In this document: positions 1-12,322 of the stretch, one piece after another | Layout of the letters: every line of letters starts with the position of its first letter | Numbering within the stretch: the first letter of the stretch is position 1 | Assembly: GCF_902148855.1 (NCBI RefSeq) | Contig: NW_021941569.1 | Coordinates: 1-64,000 of the forward strand | Source: Sphaeramia orbicularis | Taxonomy: Eukaryota; Chordata; Actinopteri; Kurtiformes; Apogonidae | Direction: 5' to 3' | DNA length: 64,000 bases | Program-made: the position numbers and the translations under genes | Notes under the pieces: generated by a model | Seen by the model: the letters and a program-made list of their open reading frames with translations, nothing else | Database searches by the model: none | What the model was told of the DNA's origin: nothing

Positions 1-3000
1 CAGGTATGCACCACTTTTGTCCCCTCTGGTTCTGTTCCGTACCACAAGAACTGGACCTGCACCTGACGACCCAGACCGGACTGGAGGCGAGGCTTCTGCA
101 ATGACCACACCATGCAACGAGTGAGTAAGTAATTAAGTACATTTGATTTGTAGGAACACTTTTTACAGACAGGGATTCACCAAGTGCTTTAAAGTGCAAG
201 ACAATAAAATCAGTTAAAATATAGTTAAAATAGTTAAAATATAGTTAAAAGTACAATTAAAAACGGTTAAAATACAGTTAAATACAGTTAAAAATAGTTA
301 AAATATAGTTAAAATACAATTAAAAACGGTTAAATACAGTTAAAATGCAGTTTAAATACAGTTAAAATACAGTTAAAATATAGGTAGAAATAGTTACAAT
401 ATAGTTAAAATACAATTAAAAATGGTTAAAATACGTTAAAATGCAGTTTAAATATAGTTTAAAATACAGTAATAGATTCACCGTCCCTCTGGGGTTTGCA
501 GGATGCTTTTATTTTGAAGGTCTGACCTGCAGTAGCCCAGTGTGGCCAGAGCTCCATATTTGGATGTGCTTGTTGCTAAGTGACAGGGGGGGCGTTGGCC
601 TCGGGGCCTGGGGGCGGGACACGCTAAAGTGTTCGGTCTGGACGGTCGGCGCCTCGCCGCCACGAAGGAAGACGTACCGAGCCCGGGGGGTGGAGCCGGT
701 AGGCGCTCTGGTCACATGATACACGATGAGCGCCAGAGGAGGAAGTTCAGCGATGAAGGACAGCTGTGGAGGAGTCAAGGAGGAGGTCATGTGGGAGGAG
801 TCAAGGAGCAGGTCATGTGACCACCGTTTACACATTCAGACATGTTAAATCGAACACGTGTCACCTGAAATGTCTCTGGGGACGCACGGCTCGGCTCCAC
901 CCACACTGCTGAGATCTGCGCCACCATTGGTCGACCTGATTCCGCCTCAATAACCCGAGCGTCAGGAGAGTCGACAACAAGATTGACGACCGAAGAGCGG
1001 CGCTGCTCAGTCGGGTTAAAGACGATCAGTGACCTGAGGATCAATAACCAGACGATCAGTTACAGTTTATCCTCACATTTGTCTGTGTTCCCTCTCCCCT
1101 GACCCCGCCCCTCTTGGCCTGACCCCGCCCCCCACCTGGGCCCATCGCTGAGTCTGAGCGGCATTTTCTGAGGCAGAGCATCATGTGCCGCTATGACATC
1201 ATCCTAAAAAAAAAAAAAAAGGATGACATCACTGTGACATCACATCAGGTTACATCACATGACATTCCCATGGGGTGCTGGGGTCAGAGGTCACCATTAG
1301 GAGGAAGGGTTTGGAGTCATCATGGTGGTACTGATTCTTGTCCAATAGAAGCAGCCAGTGGGCGGAGCTCTGCATCACTTGACGCAGGTTCAGGATGGAA
1401 TGAAACAACCTGAAAACAGTTCAAAATACTTTATTATTATTATTTTTATTATTATTATTTAGTTTCTGTATTTCATGTAGTAAATTTAAACTTTAAAGTT
1501 AACAAAGTGCTAACCTTTATGCTAACAACATACTACGTTAGATGCAAAATGATTGATGGGAAATGATTTTTTTTTGTTTTAATATTTTATTTACCAGGTG
1601 GCAGTTTTATATCAGAATATGTTATGATATAGAAGCTTAAAGATGCTAATGACAGCTACACTGAAAATTAGACGCTAATGTACAGTGAATGATGGAGGCT
1701 AATGCTAAATGCTAGCGGCTCACACTAAATGAGGTGGTACCTGTGGCTGTTACCATGACGACGGCATCCTTCAGCTGAGAGCATGGAGAAATCAGTAAAA
1801 ACAGAAAACATGCCAATGCTAAAGAGCAGCGTATGCACATGTGTAAGAGTAGAACATGAACACATGCTAACACCGATTTAAAATGTAAACAAAGAAAATA
1901 AAATTTTAGACAGAAAAGAGATCAAGTTAATCATGTTTATTTATGGATAACTCATCTAAGCATTGTAAATGTATAAATACACTGAAATGCTAATGCTAGC
2001 ATCAACCCTTACAACTGACAATGGTTTACTGGACGACATGCTAATGTCCAAATGCTAAGTTCAAAGGATAGTGTATCCGTCTCTAAATGTTTCTTGTATG
2101 CTAACAGCTAACCGCCCCGATGCTAACAGGACATGGTCACCTGGTGCCGTAGTCGATCACCACGGGGTCACGGGCGGTGCCAGTGACGGCATCATGATGC
2201 TGGAACAGCCCTAGGCTCCGCCTCCCCACTGTAAGACGCCCGAAGTGTTCCTTAGCTGGGAAGTCGTCAACTAGCCGTCCATCACCACGGAAACGGCGCA
2301 TCTCAGCCAACGTAAGGCTGAAGAGGATTTCTGTCGCTCTGATGACATCATCAACAAATGACATCAGTGATGAAGGTGTCATCATGAAAATAGTTATTTT
2401 AATTTTGCATGGAAAAACAAAAAGCATCTCCTCAAAAAAGACAGACTTTCAGGATCTAGAAAAGAGGCAGGATTTGAGGCATTGGATTTTATTGATTTAA
2501 ACAGTACAGTCTACTCTCGTTAAACCGCCCGCCGTTATACCGCCATTTCCGCTTATCGCCATCCGCCAGCCCAGTTCCATGCACAAACAACACTTATACC
2601 ATTGATTTCCCGACCGTTTATACCGCCAGCGCGCGGCGCGGCGCGGCACCTCCGAGGTGCGCCGCCGTGGCACCTCCGAGGTGCGCCGCCGTGGCACCTC
2701 CGAGGTGCGCCGCCGTGGCACCTCCGAGGTGCGGCTCCCAGTGTTGTCTTTTCCGTGGAAACCGGGTCGAAATGGCTCTTTGAGTGTTAAAGGTTGCCGA
2801 TCCCTGCCTTACAACATAACAGAATCAAGATTTATTTAGAAACGCAATTAGAACGGGTTAACAGAGGCAGCATAGACATCATATAGTAAAGACATGCACA
2901 TTATGGACGCAACCCGTTGTAACGCCATTTTCGCTATACCGCCAATTTGGCCGTGAACGGAAGTTGGCGGTATAACGAGAGTAGACTGTACATTTAAAAT

Positions 3001-6000
3001 GAAATGGATTAAGGAATGTCTAGCAGCTCCTCAGTCTATTTGGTGTTTTATTCCACACAACATATTTAAACATGCTGGAGGTTTACTTTTTTATTGTCTT
3101 GTAATTACAGTCTCACCAGACTCCCTTTGAAACTTTCTAAATTCTATCAACAAGCTCTACTTTCTTGGAAACTTTGCTATACACACAATTTTTCTCCACA
3201 CAAAGCTATTATTTGGAATAATGAAAATGCTATTGTTAGAAAGAAATCAATTTTTTCACAGAGCTGGATCGACAAAGACCTTATTTTCATTAAGACCTCT
3301 TTGACAAAGATGGAAACTTATTAAGATACGAACAATTATGATAATAAATCCGTTTCCAATTCCAAATAAAGAATACAAGTATGTATTCAAAGCAATCCCT
3401 AATGGTATTTCTTACTTGTGAGAAGTCATCTTAGTTATCAAACATCACAGACAGATAAGCCTGGTTTATGGATTAATGGCATTAATATTTTAGCTGCAGC
3501 TGCATGAAAGGAGGAACATTTCCCCCAGAGGGAAAACAGTCTGGAATTCAACTGTCTCTAAAACTGAGTGGTCAAAAACATGGACATGACCATAGAAATA
3601 CTGGATTACAAACAAAATCTGAATTATACATCTACAGATTTTACATAACATATCCATCCAACGCTATTTTGTCTTGATTTTCTGACGTGGAACAAATGTG
3701 TAACTTTTGTCATTCTGAATCTGAAACTACTCTACACTTATTCTGTGTGAACACTCTTCTAATTTCTGGTCTAAAATTGAAAAATATATCATATCTAGAA
3801 GTAATGAAAAGATAACTATAACATCCCAAAATGTAATTACGTATTTTAAACATGACATTCACAATTTAGAATTTGTTGTAAAATTGTTCATTTTATTTGG
3901 AAAATTTCATATACATAAAAATAAATAGACCAAAATACACCCAAGTTTTAAATCTTCCTATTGGAACTGGAAAAATATATTAAATCTTTAGAATTTATCT
4001 ATAATAAAAAAGCTCTAACACCCTGGATATTTATAAACACTTCTTTAATATTGACTGAACTCTGTTGCATTTATTTATTTTGTTAAATCTGTTATTTTAT
4101 GTATTTATTACTTTATACTATTATTTGTATATTATGCTTTGTGTCTTTAAATCTATGCAGTATTTTCTTAACTATTTGTTTAAATGCTTTCCCTCTCTGG
4201 ACCTCTTGTTTGTTTCAAATTTTTGGATTGTATACTCAATGTGTTCAATGAAAGTTGGCAAAAAAAAAAAAAAAAAAAAGGTTCATCTAGTAAAGTAAAG
4301 GGGATAAATAAAGCTACAGTTACCTGAGCGTGGCCGCCAGCGTGCCGGTCCAGGCGTTTGTAGAACGGTCCTGGACGTGTAGTATCCGCTCCAGTAGTGG
4401 TCGTCGCGGTCGGCGTACGTAAAGAAGTCGCCGCAACCGTGGGTAAATTCGCGTCCAGTCGAACGCAGCTTGCCTCTGCTGCGCCGCAAAGTAATCTGCA
4501 ACGTCCCGAAGCGAGCTGGGAGACGGGTAGATGACGGACAGACGGTCACTGTTAGGCCCCGCCCCCTCCCAGGAGACGGGTAGATGACAGACAGACGGTC
4601 ACTGTTAGGCTCCGCCCCCTCCCAGGCACCCAGGCCCCGCCTCCTCACTCACCTTAACATGGAGCTCCGGATGCTGCTCGAAGTAGTCGAACAGTTTCTG
4701 GTAGTTACTGAACTGAGCGTCCCATTCGCTGGAGTCGACGAATCGGAAGTCGTCACCGAGGGGAACGAGAAGGACAGACGTTCGGAAGAGGCGGGACTTC
4801 TGACGGTACTGGTCCAATAGGAGAAGAGCTCTGAGACACAGAAGAAACAACAGAAATACAACATCAGCCAGAAAACAGACATTTCCGTATGAAATCGCTG
4901 ATGTCTGAGCTCCGCCCCTCTCACCGCTCCTCTACGTTCTCTTTTGTGATTGGCTGTGGCGAGATCCTCCAGGGGCAGAAGACCCGCCCCCCCGGCAGGC
5001 GGTGGAAGTCGAACTGACAGCACACCGACGGGTTCGGACCACACGTGTGCGGCACGTCGTAGCTGTAGAACGGCATCATGTGACACGTGATGTCACTGCG
5101 GGACGAGGAGTCTAACACGGAAAGTGGGCGGAGTTAGAGCGACCATTACAGGACAACGGTGCTTGTATTTCTCATTCTACTCGGTATTTAATTTCTTTCT
5201 TCCCACCCCAGTTCTGTCGCCATAGAAACTCCAGTGTCTGTTGGCGAGCGAAGTGCTTCTTGATGGCGTAGTGAACGCGCTGGATGACCATGTTCTGAAG
5301 CCCCGCCCCCTTCAACAGGTAGGTCATGGAAGGGGAGTGGCCAAAAGGGTCGATGGCCCAGCCGCTGCTCGGCTTCACACCTGGACACGAAACAAACACA
5401 CATGAAAACAGGCGACGTGATGATGTCATACATAGAGGAGGAAGTGATGTCACACCCAGGTGGCGCTGTATCCACTGGTGTCCTTCGATCAGCTGATCCA
5501 ACAGAGCGAAGTAGTGCGAGTTGGCCTCGTCCGCCATGACCCAGCCGCCCGTCACCAGCTCCAACTGCCCCGCCTCCAGCAGCCTGGCCATCACAGAGCA
5601 GAGCGGGTCAGAGTGACGCCGGCTCACACAGGTAGGACACAGACAGGTGAGGAGACAGAGGGAGGGTTCACCGTTTGACCAGCGCCCTCTTCTGCTCGTC
5701 GATGTCATTCCACCATTTAGAGAAATAACTGACCTCTGCCCAGATCATCTTCCTCCTGTAGACGAGAAAATAAACAACAAACGCACAAGACGACACGAAA
5801 ACTGAAGAAAAAGGCACTTTTTCAACCAGCTGAATATGTTAGAATATGTTTATATAGTGATATTAATTAAAGCCAAATATCAACATGATTCAAAGACAAA
5901 GATATAATTTTAAGCATATTTGAAAAAAAAAAGAGTCAAATTTCAGAACAAAGTCACATTTTTTATTAGAAATTCCATTGAAATTTCAAAATGTAAAAGA

Positions 6001-9000
6001 TTTTTCCTTTTGCTGTCGTTAAATGTAAAAAAAAAAAAAGTCAGAAAATAATGACTTTCTTGAATTAGAAAATGACTCAAAGTTCATTCAAAACTATACA
6101 AGTAGGTTAATTAAGCCTTTAAGACCTGGAACTATTTCTATAGCAACTTCTTAAGTGATTTATCTCTATTTATTTTAATATTATCCTCCGTATTTTACAT
6201 GTTTTCAGTGTAAATCCTGTATTTTCTATATTTAATTTGTTGTTCATGTAGATGTTCATTGAAGCTCAGAGTAAATTCAAAGGTTATTTGATCAAAAGAG
6301 AGAAAACTGAAGAAAAAGGGACTTTTTTCAGTCAAATCGATCATTAATTAAATTCTAAAACTACCATTTTATGCTGATGATATTGTGAACTATTTTTACA
6401 GTGACTTAAGTCATTTATCTCCATTTATTCTAATAATCTCCTCTGTATTTGACATGTTTTCAGTGTAACTCCTGTATTTTTCTATATTTCTATATCCTGT
6501 AGATGTTCCTTCAAGTAAAGTCAAAGGTTCTAATACGTGAACTTATAAACATAAAGGTGGGTGTGGTTCTGCTGGTTCTGAACAGACCTGCTGTCATCAC
6601 TCATGTAAACACATCAGCTAAAATTTCCTTAGGGGGTCAAAGGAGTGGCCATTTTTGTCCAAAAAAACAAAAAAATAAACCCAGTGTTGAAATAATGCTA
6701 ATCCATTTATGCACAGACTACTGATATTATTTGACAGTGGAAGCTCTACTTTCATAAATATCAGATTTGGAATATGGTATAATAGGGTTAGGGTTAATAT
6801 GGTATAATAACCCTAACACCTGGCGGGAGGGGGGGGGGCATTGAAATTAATAAATTCAGTATAGAACAGAATATAGCATAGAATATAAAATAATAACACA
6901 GAATAGAAGAAAATAAATTAGAATAGAATTCTTAAAACAGCATTAGAAGGAGCATAAATAACTGGTGGACAGACGTGACATTACCCATGATGCTCTGGTC
7001 AGTCCCAGTACTTTATTAGGAATAAACTTATAGACTTCCTATTGCTAATTGTGCTCTTCTTCATAAATGTTGGTATTGTGGATCTAAAACAATCCCAGCT
7101 GACACAAAAACACTAAATGTGTCAGTGGACGATGTGACATGGTTGTTGTGGATCCCATCATACTGATGCTCTGCAGCCATGTCAGCGTTTACACTAATGA
7201 TCCCTGTGCAAAAACTAGGAGCACTATTATTTATTGGATAGTTTAGCATCAGACTAAAGAGGACAGAACAATCTAGAATTGTTCTTTGTGTCTAAAAATG
7301 CTTCTTATTGTAAAAGTGTTGATGTAAACAGTGCTGTGTGCCATTCTTCATGTATGTATTGGTGGAACAGAAGCAGGATGGATCAGCACCATACTCCAGA
7401 TTGAACCTGTACAAATAAAACATGTGATATGGAGGAGAGAATCTGGGAAGAAAAACTGGGGAATCCAAAAGAAGAGAAGATTTGTTTTTCAGCTCAGTTC
7501 AGTTCAAATAGAACTTGTCCATTTGTGACATGAAAATATAGCATTAATTGTGCTGAAATGGTTCATTTTGGAGCTGAAAACATAGTTCATATGAGCATCA
7601 ACATGTTGAACAGAACTGAAATCCTGTCCATTTGAACAACTGTCATTTACCAACACAAAGTTCCTTTGGATTCACTGAGACTGATTTAATATGAACACAG
7701 ACACAAAGAAGAGCTGTGAGCACATGTGAGATGAAATAAAGGTGGGTGTGGTTCAGCAGGTTCTGAACACACCTGCTGTCGTCGCTCAGTTTCAGAACCA
7801 TGTTGTTCAGGATGTGTCTGGTCTGATCCTCATAGTAAAGGTCAAAGGTCTTCAGCCAACCTGCAACACAACCAGCACAGTCACAAACCCAACCAGAACC
7901 TGAACCAGAACCAGAACCAGAACCCTGGATCCACTTCAGGTCCAGATCAACATGTTCAGACCAAAGACCAGCTGGAGAACCTTTTAAGGACCAACATTAG
8001 AACAGGCTTCTTCTGGTTTATTTATTCTGTTTTTGTCATTTAAGTGTCAGAAAATGTCCTTTTTGACAATTGTTTTGCACATTATTACTTCTACCTTTCA
8101 ATATCTGTCCATTAATTATCATTATTACATTATATGTAATAAATGATTCAAACTGTGTTATAATTAAAAAAAATCTTTTTCAATTTTTCATCATATTTAT
8201 TATGAAAAACAAGTGTAAATATTCATAATGAAACTTATTATAGAATTTTCCACGTGTTCATACATTTGAGTCAGGGTTCAACCTGTGGCTTTGGAAAATA
8301 CGACTACTTCATTTAAATTCATTTTATTTTAGGTGGTGAAAAAGATAAGTGTGTGTTGGTGTAAGTCCAGACTAGGGATGGAACCATATATGAAAATTTC
8401 ATATCACGGTTATTGTGACCAAAATTATCACAGTTATCATTATTATCTCAGTATTGTTAAAATTGTGCTCAAAATGTTCAAAAAGTACTGATACACACAC
8501 TGAAAGAATTGAACCAAGTTGGATAAAAAAAAAAAACAACAACAAAAAAACCAAATAAAATAATTGGTACAATGTACCTTCTGTTGCAGAAACATTCAAA
8601 TATGATGCTTAACAAACCTTTTCAAAGACTTTAAAAGTGAATTAGGGATGTAACGATTACCGGTAAAACGATAAACGGCCGTAAAACTGCAGACGGTTAG
8701 TATTACCATTTAAATTCTAATTATCATGATAACTGTGTTTGATTACCATACTTTTAGGGGAAAAAACCTGATGTAAAGATCTGCTGTAATATCAAATATT
8801 TGAGTATAGTTTTAATTTATTACAGTTTTAATTGTATATACCTAATATTTGGAACCAATATTCACATATTCACAGACCCACAGTAGGTCAGTGAACGCAC
8901 CACAGTGGGTCAGTGAACGCACCACAGTGGGTCAGTGAACGCACCACAGTGGGTCAGTGAACGCACCACAGTAGGTCACCCACAGACAGAGGTCCACATG

Positions 9001-12000
9001 CACACGCTGTTGATGACGTTCCAGTTCAGATTTACAAATGGACTGAGACTGAAAACATGAACCTGAGGTAGACGTTCAGGGTCCACAGCACATGAACCAG
9101 CAGAGTAAATATTTGAACTGACTGTTATTTATTTACACGTTTGTTTTACTGGATAGTTTAAATTCAGCTTTGAGTTCAGAAATACTGTACGAAGATTTTA
9201 TTTGACAGGATCCTTCAACACTTCATCTTTTTCCTCAGAGTTTAAAATGTTTTTGTTCCACACAGAAATGTAATTTTATTTTATTTTCTCTACAATTGTT
9301 CAATGATTTCATAAAAACAACACGATAGTTTTGACCCCTGAGACAAATTCAGCCTCAAGGAGTTTTACAATCTATTTATATCTGTCTGTCTGTCTGTCTG
9401 TCCATTTAATGACATAATCCCATTATCTGCAGAATGCTTTGACATTTCTGCACCAAATGTACACACAGATGATCTAATCTAATTTATAATTCAGTAACTT
9501 TAACAGAATTTTACACTAGATTTGTTCCAGGGGTATTCAAAGTGCACAGTATGTTCTGTTTTTTTATATAGAACATAAAGATACAATAGATGTGTGCAGG
9601 GTTACGTTCATTTTAGTGGTTATATGGGTTGTGTCTAGTTGTAGACAGAGCCCCTCATTTCACTGACTGATTCAAATACACACATTGGATCAGTCTATGA
9701 CCTGGAGAGATCTGACTGTAGATTTACACATACAGTACAACTATTAACCAACTTCAGCCGTGGCCTAGATGGCTGGAGGGTCAGCTTGTGACCAAAGGGT
9801 TACCGGTTCGATTCCCTGGACTGGCGGAGAGTTGTTGGCTGATGTGCCCTTAAGCAAGGCCTGACATGGTGAGCCCACTGCTCCAAGTATAGAGTTAAAG
9901 GTGTGTGGTGCATGTTTATGTGTGTGACAAAATAAAGACGCTATTCTGTTCAGTTCTATACAAACCACAAAAATACAGAGTAGGGATGTAACGATAAACA
10001 GCAGTAAAACTGCAGACGGTTAGTATTAGCATTTTAATTCTAATTCTCATGATAACTGTGTTTGATTACCGCACTTTTAGGGGAAAAAACCCTGTGGAAA
10101 GATCTGCTTTAATGTCAAATATTTGAGTATAGTTTGAATTTATTACAGTTTTAATTTTCTATACCTAATATTTGGAACCAATATTCACTATTAAAGTCTT
10201 TGAAAAGGTTCATTAAGCATCTGTGTGTTATTTATGCAATAAATTATATACATTTTTCAAATCGGATTTTATATATTTTTTGTGTTTTATTGTCCTTTTG
10301 TGTTTTTATAGTAGGTTAAAGTGAAAAAATAACAGATGATGTAGATGAAGTTGTGCTGAAAAAACAGATCCCAAACATGGGTATAGTAAACATTTGTTTC
10401 TATAGTATATAAAGGCCAAACCAAAAGGACTGAAAAACAGACAGAATAGACTCAGACCACTAAGGGTTAATATGGGAATGTTTCTGACACAGAAGGGACA
10501 GTGGGACTGTTATATTATTTTATTTATTTATTTATTTTCAAAATAAAACTCAGTTAAATTATTTCAGTGTGTGTATTAGTACTTTCTGAACATTTTGAGC
10601 ACAATTTCATTAATACCATGATAATAATGAAAACAGGACCAGTGTCCTTGTAGCTTACCGGCCAAATTCAAAGCTTTGGGAAATGTATCCAGATGTCATT
10701 TCTTCTCCCCCAGTTCTGTGTATTTATTCTATTACAGAAATAGTCCATGTTTTGCTCATATTCAATCAGATCTGTAAAAAATTCAAATTCACACTTGATA
10801 TCATTGATACTGATTTATTGGATCAATCCACTTCCTATCTGTTAGAATGGGAACATTTTTCAAAGTGGCACCAAATCCAGAATCAGATCCAGATTGAAAA
10901 AATAATATCAATCCCTTGTGTTGACATCATCATACAGAAGCTGTACACCAAGTTTGAAGTCAATCGGAATTGTAGTTTCAGAGAAGACGACGATTGAAAG
11001 TTTTGTAACGGACGACAGACGCCGACGGACGCCACATGACGACAATAGCGTACAGCCTGTCAGCCGGTAAGCTAAAAACTGTGATAATTTTGGTCACAAT
11101 AACTGTGATTTAAAATTTTCATATGGTTCCATCCCTAATACAGAGAGAAAGAGTGAAAAAAATCTGCAAAACACGAAAAAAAACCCACATGAAATCCCAC
11201 TGGTAGAACACTCCAGAACAGCTCTATCATTATTAAATACAATTATGTCCAAGAATTCTCCACTAAAACGCTGATAAAAGTCACAGAAACCTTCCATGTC
11301 TCTGTCACCGACTGCACTCTGCTGCTCTAAGCTCTGCCCACTTCCACCCCTCAGGCCAATGACAGACCTCTACCCTCATGTGTTCTAGACCAATAGAACG
11401 AACATGACCTCAGATCAAAGATGGCGGTTGGGTTCTGTGTCACCAGAGACGCAGTCGTCTTCAAAGGGTTAAATTTTGCAGTCGGTTTACGAGAGAATGA
11501 CGACCGTTCGCAAAGTGACGACAAATTAAACGTTTTCAACTGTCCGTGTCGTTCGGACCAACTGGGGTCGGCGTCGGGTCTGAAATGCGGTTTTCGGACT
11601 TACCCGGGTCATTATGTGAGTGAGGAACCACGAAGACTTCCAGCGGCTGCTCGTTCCACTCGTTGCCTTGGTAACGGATCTCAAAGCCCTGTTTCCAGGC
11701 GCCGCCGTCGGGGTTATCGAAGGGTAAAAGGTCGTAAACATCCAGAAGCTGAACGACGAAAAAAAAAGGTTCAGTTCATCCAAAACAAACTTCACATACA
11801 GACACATGAACCCGATCTGAACTTCAGCGTCTAAATATGGTCAAACCGACTCTCACCTTCACACCCTCGGCTCCACCCTTCATCTCGTCAGCCAATCGGC
11901 AGCCTGGGAGCGGGTCGCCCTGGTTGTGGGCGGGGTCTGCACTGCTGTTGGATCCTCCTCTTCCCCTTGTTTCCCATGATGCTTTGTGTTGGAGAAGAGA

Positions 12001-12322
12001 GTTACGCAGCGTCGCCACCAGGCGGTTGTTTTCGGTGAGAAGATGTTCCAACCTGTCAATCTTCAGTTGGAGGCGGGACAAGTCCTGAAACACACTCTGA
12101 TTGGTTAAAGGCTCCTGTCCATATAATAAATAATCTGTTTCCTCTAATCCGAACGTTCACACCAGTCTGTTCTTTACTCACTTCGTCCAGGTGTCCAGCA
12201 GGTGGCGCCCCGCTGTGTTGTAGCTCCGCCCCCTGCATCATTTCCAACATACGGTAGAACGACACCACGGCCACACAGAAGACTCCGCCCACCAGAAGTG
12301 GAAGCACCCGACTCCTCTTCAT
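1..12322 (-). CDS. man2a1: Alpha-mannosidase II, copy A: exons 1-16, runs off the window
   Basis: Golgi GH38 alpha-mannosidase II, which trims two mannoses from GlcNAcMan5GlcNAc2 in N-glycan maturation. Coding exons (5' to 3'): 12182-12322, 11857-12084, 11604-11748, 7773-7860, 5672-5755, 5456-5583, 5207-5380, 4925-5111, 4653-4830, 4324-4515, 2141-2338, 1295-1409, 1136-1203, 865-1033, 527-763, 1-95. The start gives MKRSR plus membrane anchor [18 protein letters not shown], a type II Golgi layout. GH38 motifs seen: HSHNDPGW (exons 3/4), [10 protein letters not shown] with the nucleophile Asp (exon 7), [14 protein letters not shown] (exon 10) and [10 protein letters not shown] (exon 11). Exons 1-9 splice in clean phase. 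Exon 10 carries several single-base indels and exon 16 lacks a base relative to the copy at 59-64 kb. Exon 15 has a compensating insertion and deletion. man2a1 is preferred over man2a2 because wdr36 and slc25a46 are neighbours, as on human 5q21-22. Exons 17-23 would lie left of the window. Confidence 0.93.
195..470. repeat. AGTTAAAATA tandem repeat, man2a1 intron 15, copy A
   Basis: Same array as at 59,470-59,735, with small indels between the copies. Confidence 0.85.
2373..4279 (+). mobile_element. 5'-truncated L1 in man2a1 intron 10, copy A
   Basis: L1 from about 2389 to the A tract ending 4279. ORF2 C-terminal text: [20 protein letters not shown] and [12 protein letters not shown] before a nested MITE, then [40 protein letters not shown] and [11 protein letters not shown]. 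The left target repeat AAGGTGTCATCATGAA is at 2373-2388. The right copy after the A tract is garbled compared with copy B. It is on the opposite strand to the host gene and has small indels throughout. Confidence 0.88.
2505..2990. mobile_element. Tigger/pogo-like MITE inserted in the L1, copy A
   Basis: 482 bp (2507-2988) with inverted ends CAGTCTACTCTCGTTAAACC and, in reverse, CAGTCTACTCTCGTTATACC, flanked by TA on both sides. The CTCGTT end and TA duplication fit the pogo/Tigger branch of Tc1-mariner. The interior holds four 24-bp units, each with the stem GCACCTC/GAGGTGC (2640-2735). No transposase. Confidence 0.8.
5790..7735. other. man2a1 intron 4 with partial internal duplications
   Basis: Non-coding. 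A block near 5,799-6,290 is repeated imperfectly at 6,303-6,540 (shared ACATGTTTTCAGTGTAA and CTGAAGAAAAAGG). A 50-bp stretch at 6,553-6,606 resembles the exon 4 donor region at 7,738-7,790. I see no gene. Confidence 0.55.
7861..8372. other. Non-coding part of man2a1 intron 3
   Basis: Next to exon 4 is a short AACCAGAACCAG run (7,900-7,925). The rest is AT-rich sequence with no recognised repeat or exon. Confidence 0.5.
8879..8985. repeat. 22-bp tandem repeat, about five copies
   Basis: Units CACAGTGGGTCAGTGAACGC plus AC within the composite element. Confidence 0.93.
9755..9960 (+). mobile_element. tRNA-derived SINE
   Basis: The head GCCGTGGCCTAGATGGCTGG gives an A-box-like motif and GGTTCGATTCC a pol III B box about 35 bases on, followed by a body ending in CAAAATAAAGACGCTATTCT. 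The tRNA-like part does not fold as a complete tRNA, so this is a SINE rather than a tRNA gene. Confidence 0.75.
10651..11074. mobile_element. 424-bp insert with TAGCTTACCGGC ends
   Basis: Perfect 12-bp terminal inverted repeats TAGCTTACCGGC / GCCGGTAAGCTA inside the outer hAT-like element. The right half carries CCAAGTTTGAAGTCAATCGG and ACGGACGCCACATGACG. The family is not identified and no target duplication was confirmed. Confidence 0.55.

Larger units (their letters stand above)
8373..11137. mobile_element. Composite hAT-like TAGGGATG element with nested insertions
   Basis: Outer ends TAGGGATGGAACCATATATG (8373) and, in reverse at 11137, TAGGGATGGAACCATATGAA. Inverted arms continue inward (TTGTGCTCAAAATGTTCA at about 8465, reversed at about 10,600; AACCTTTTCAAAGACTTTA at about 8,615, reversed at about 10,195). 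Between the arms are two direct copies of a TAGGGATGTAACGATAA-type segment (8,644-8,870 and 9,982-10,187), a 22-bp tandem repeat, a SINE and a 424-bp inverted-repeat insert. No transposase frame is visible. Confidence 0.65.

Noticed and set aside
6783-6815. Telomere-like GGGTTAGGGTTA
   Set aside because: Only two tandem units followed by an inverted CCCTAAC. Too short to be an interstitial telomere tract.
9755-9830. Possible tRNA gene from A and B boxes
   Set aside because: The cloverleaf is not complete and a SINE body follows, so a tRNA-derived SINE fits better.
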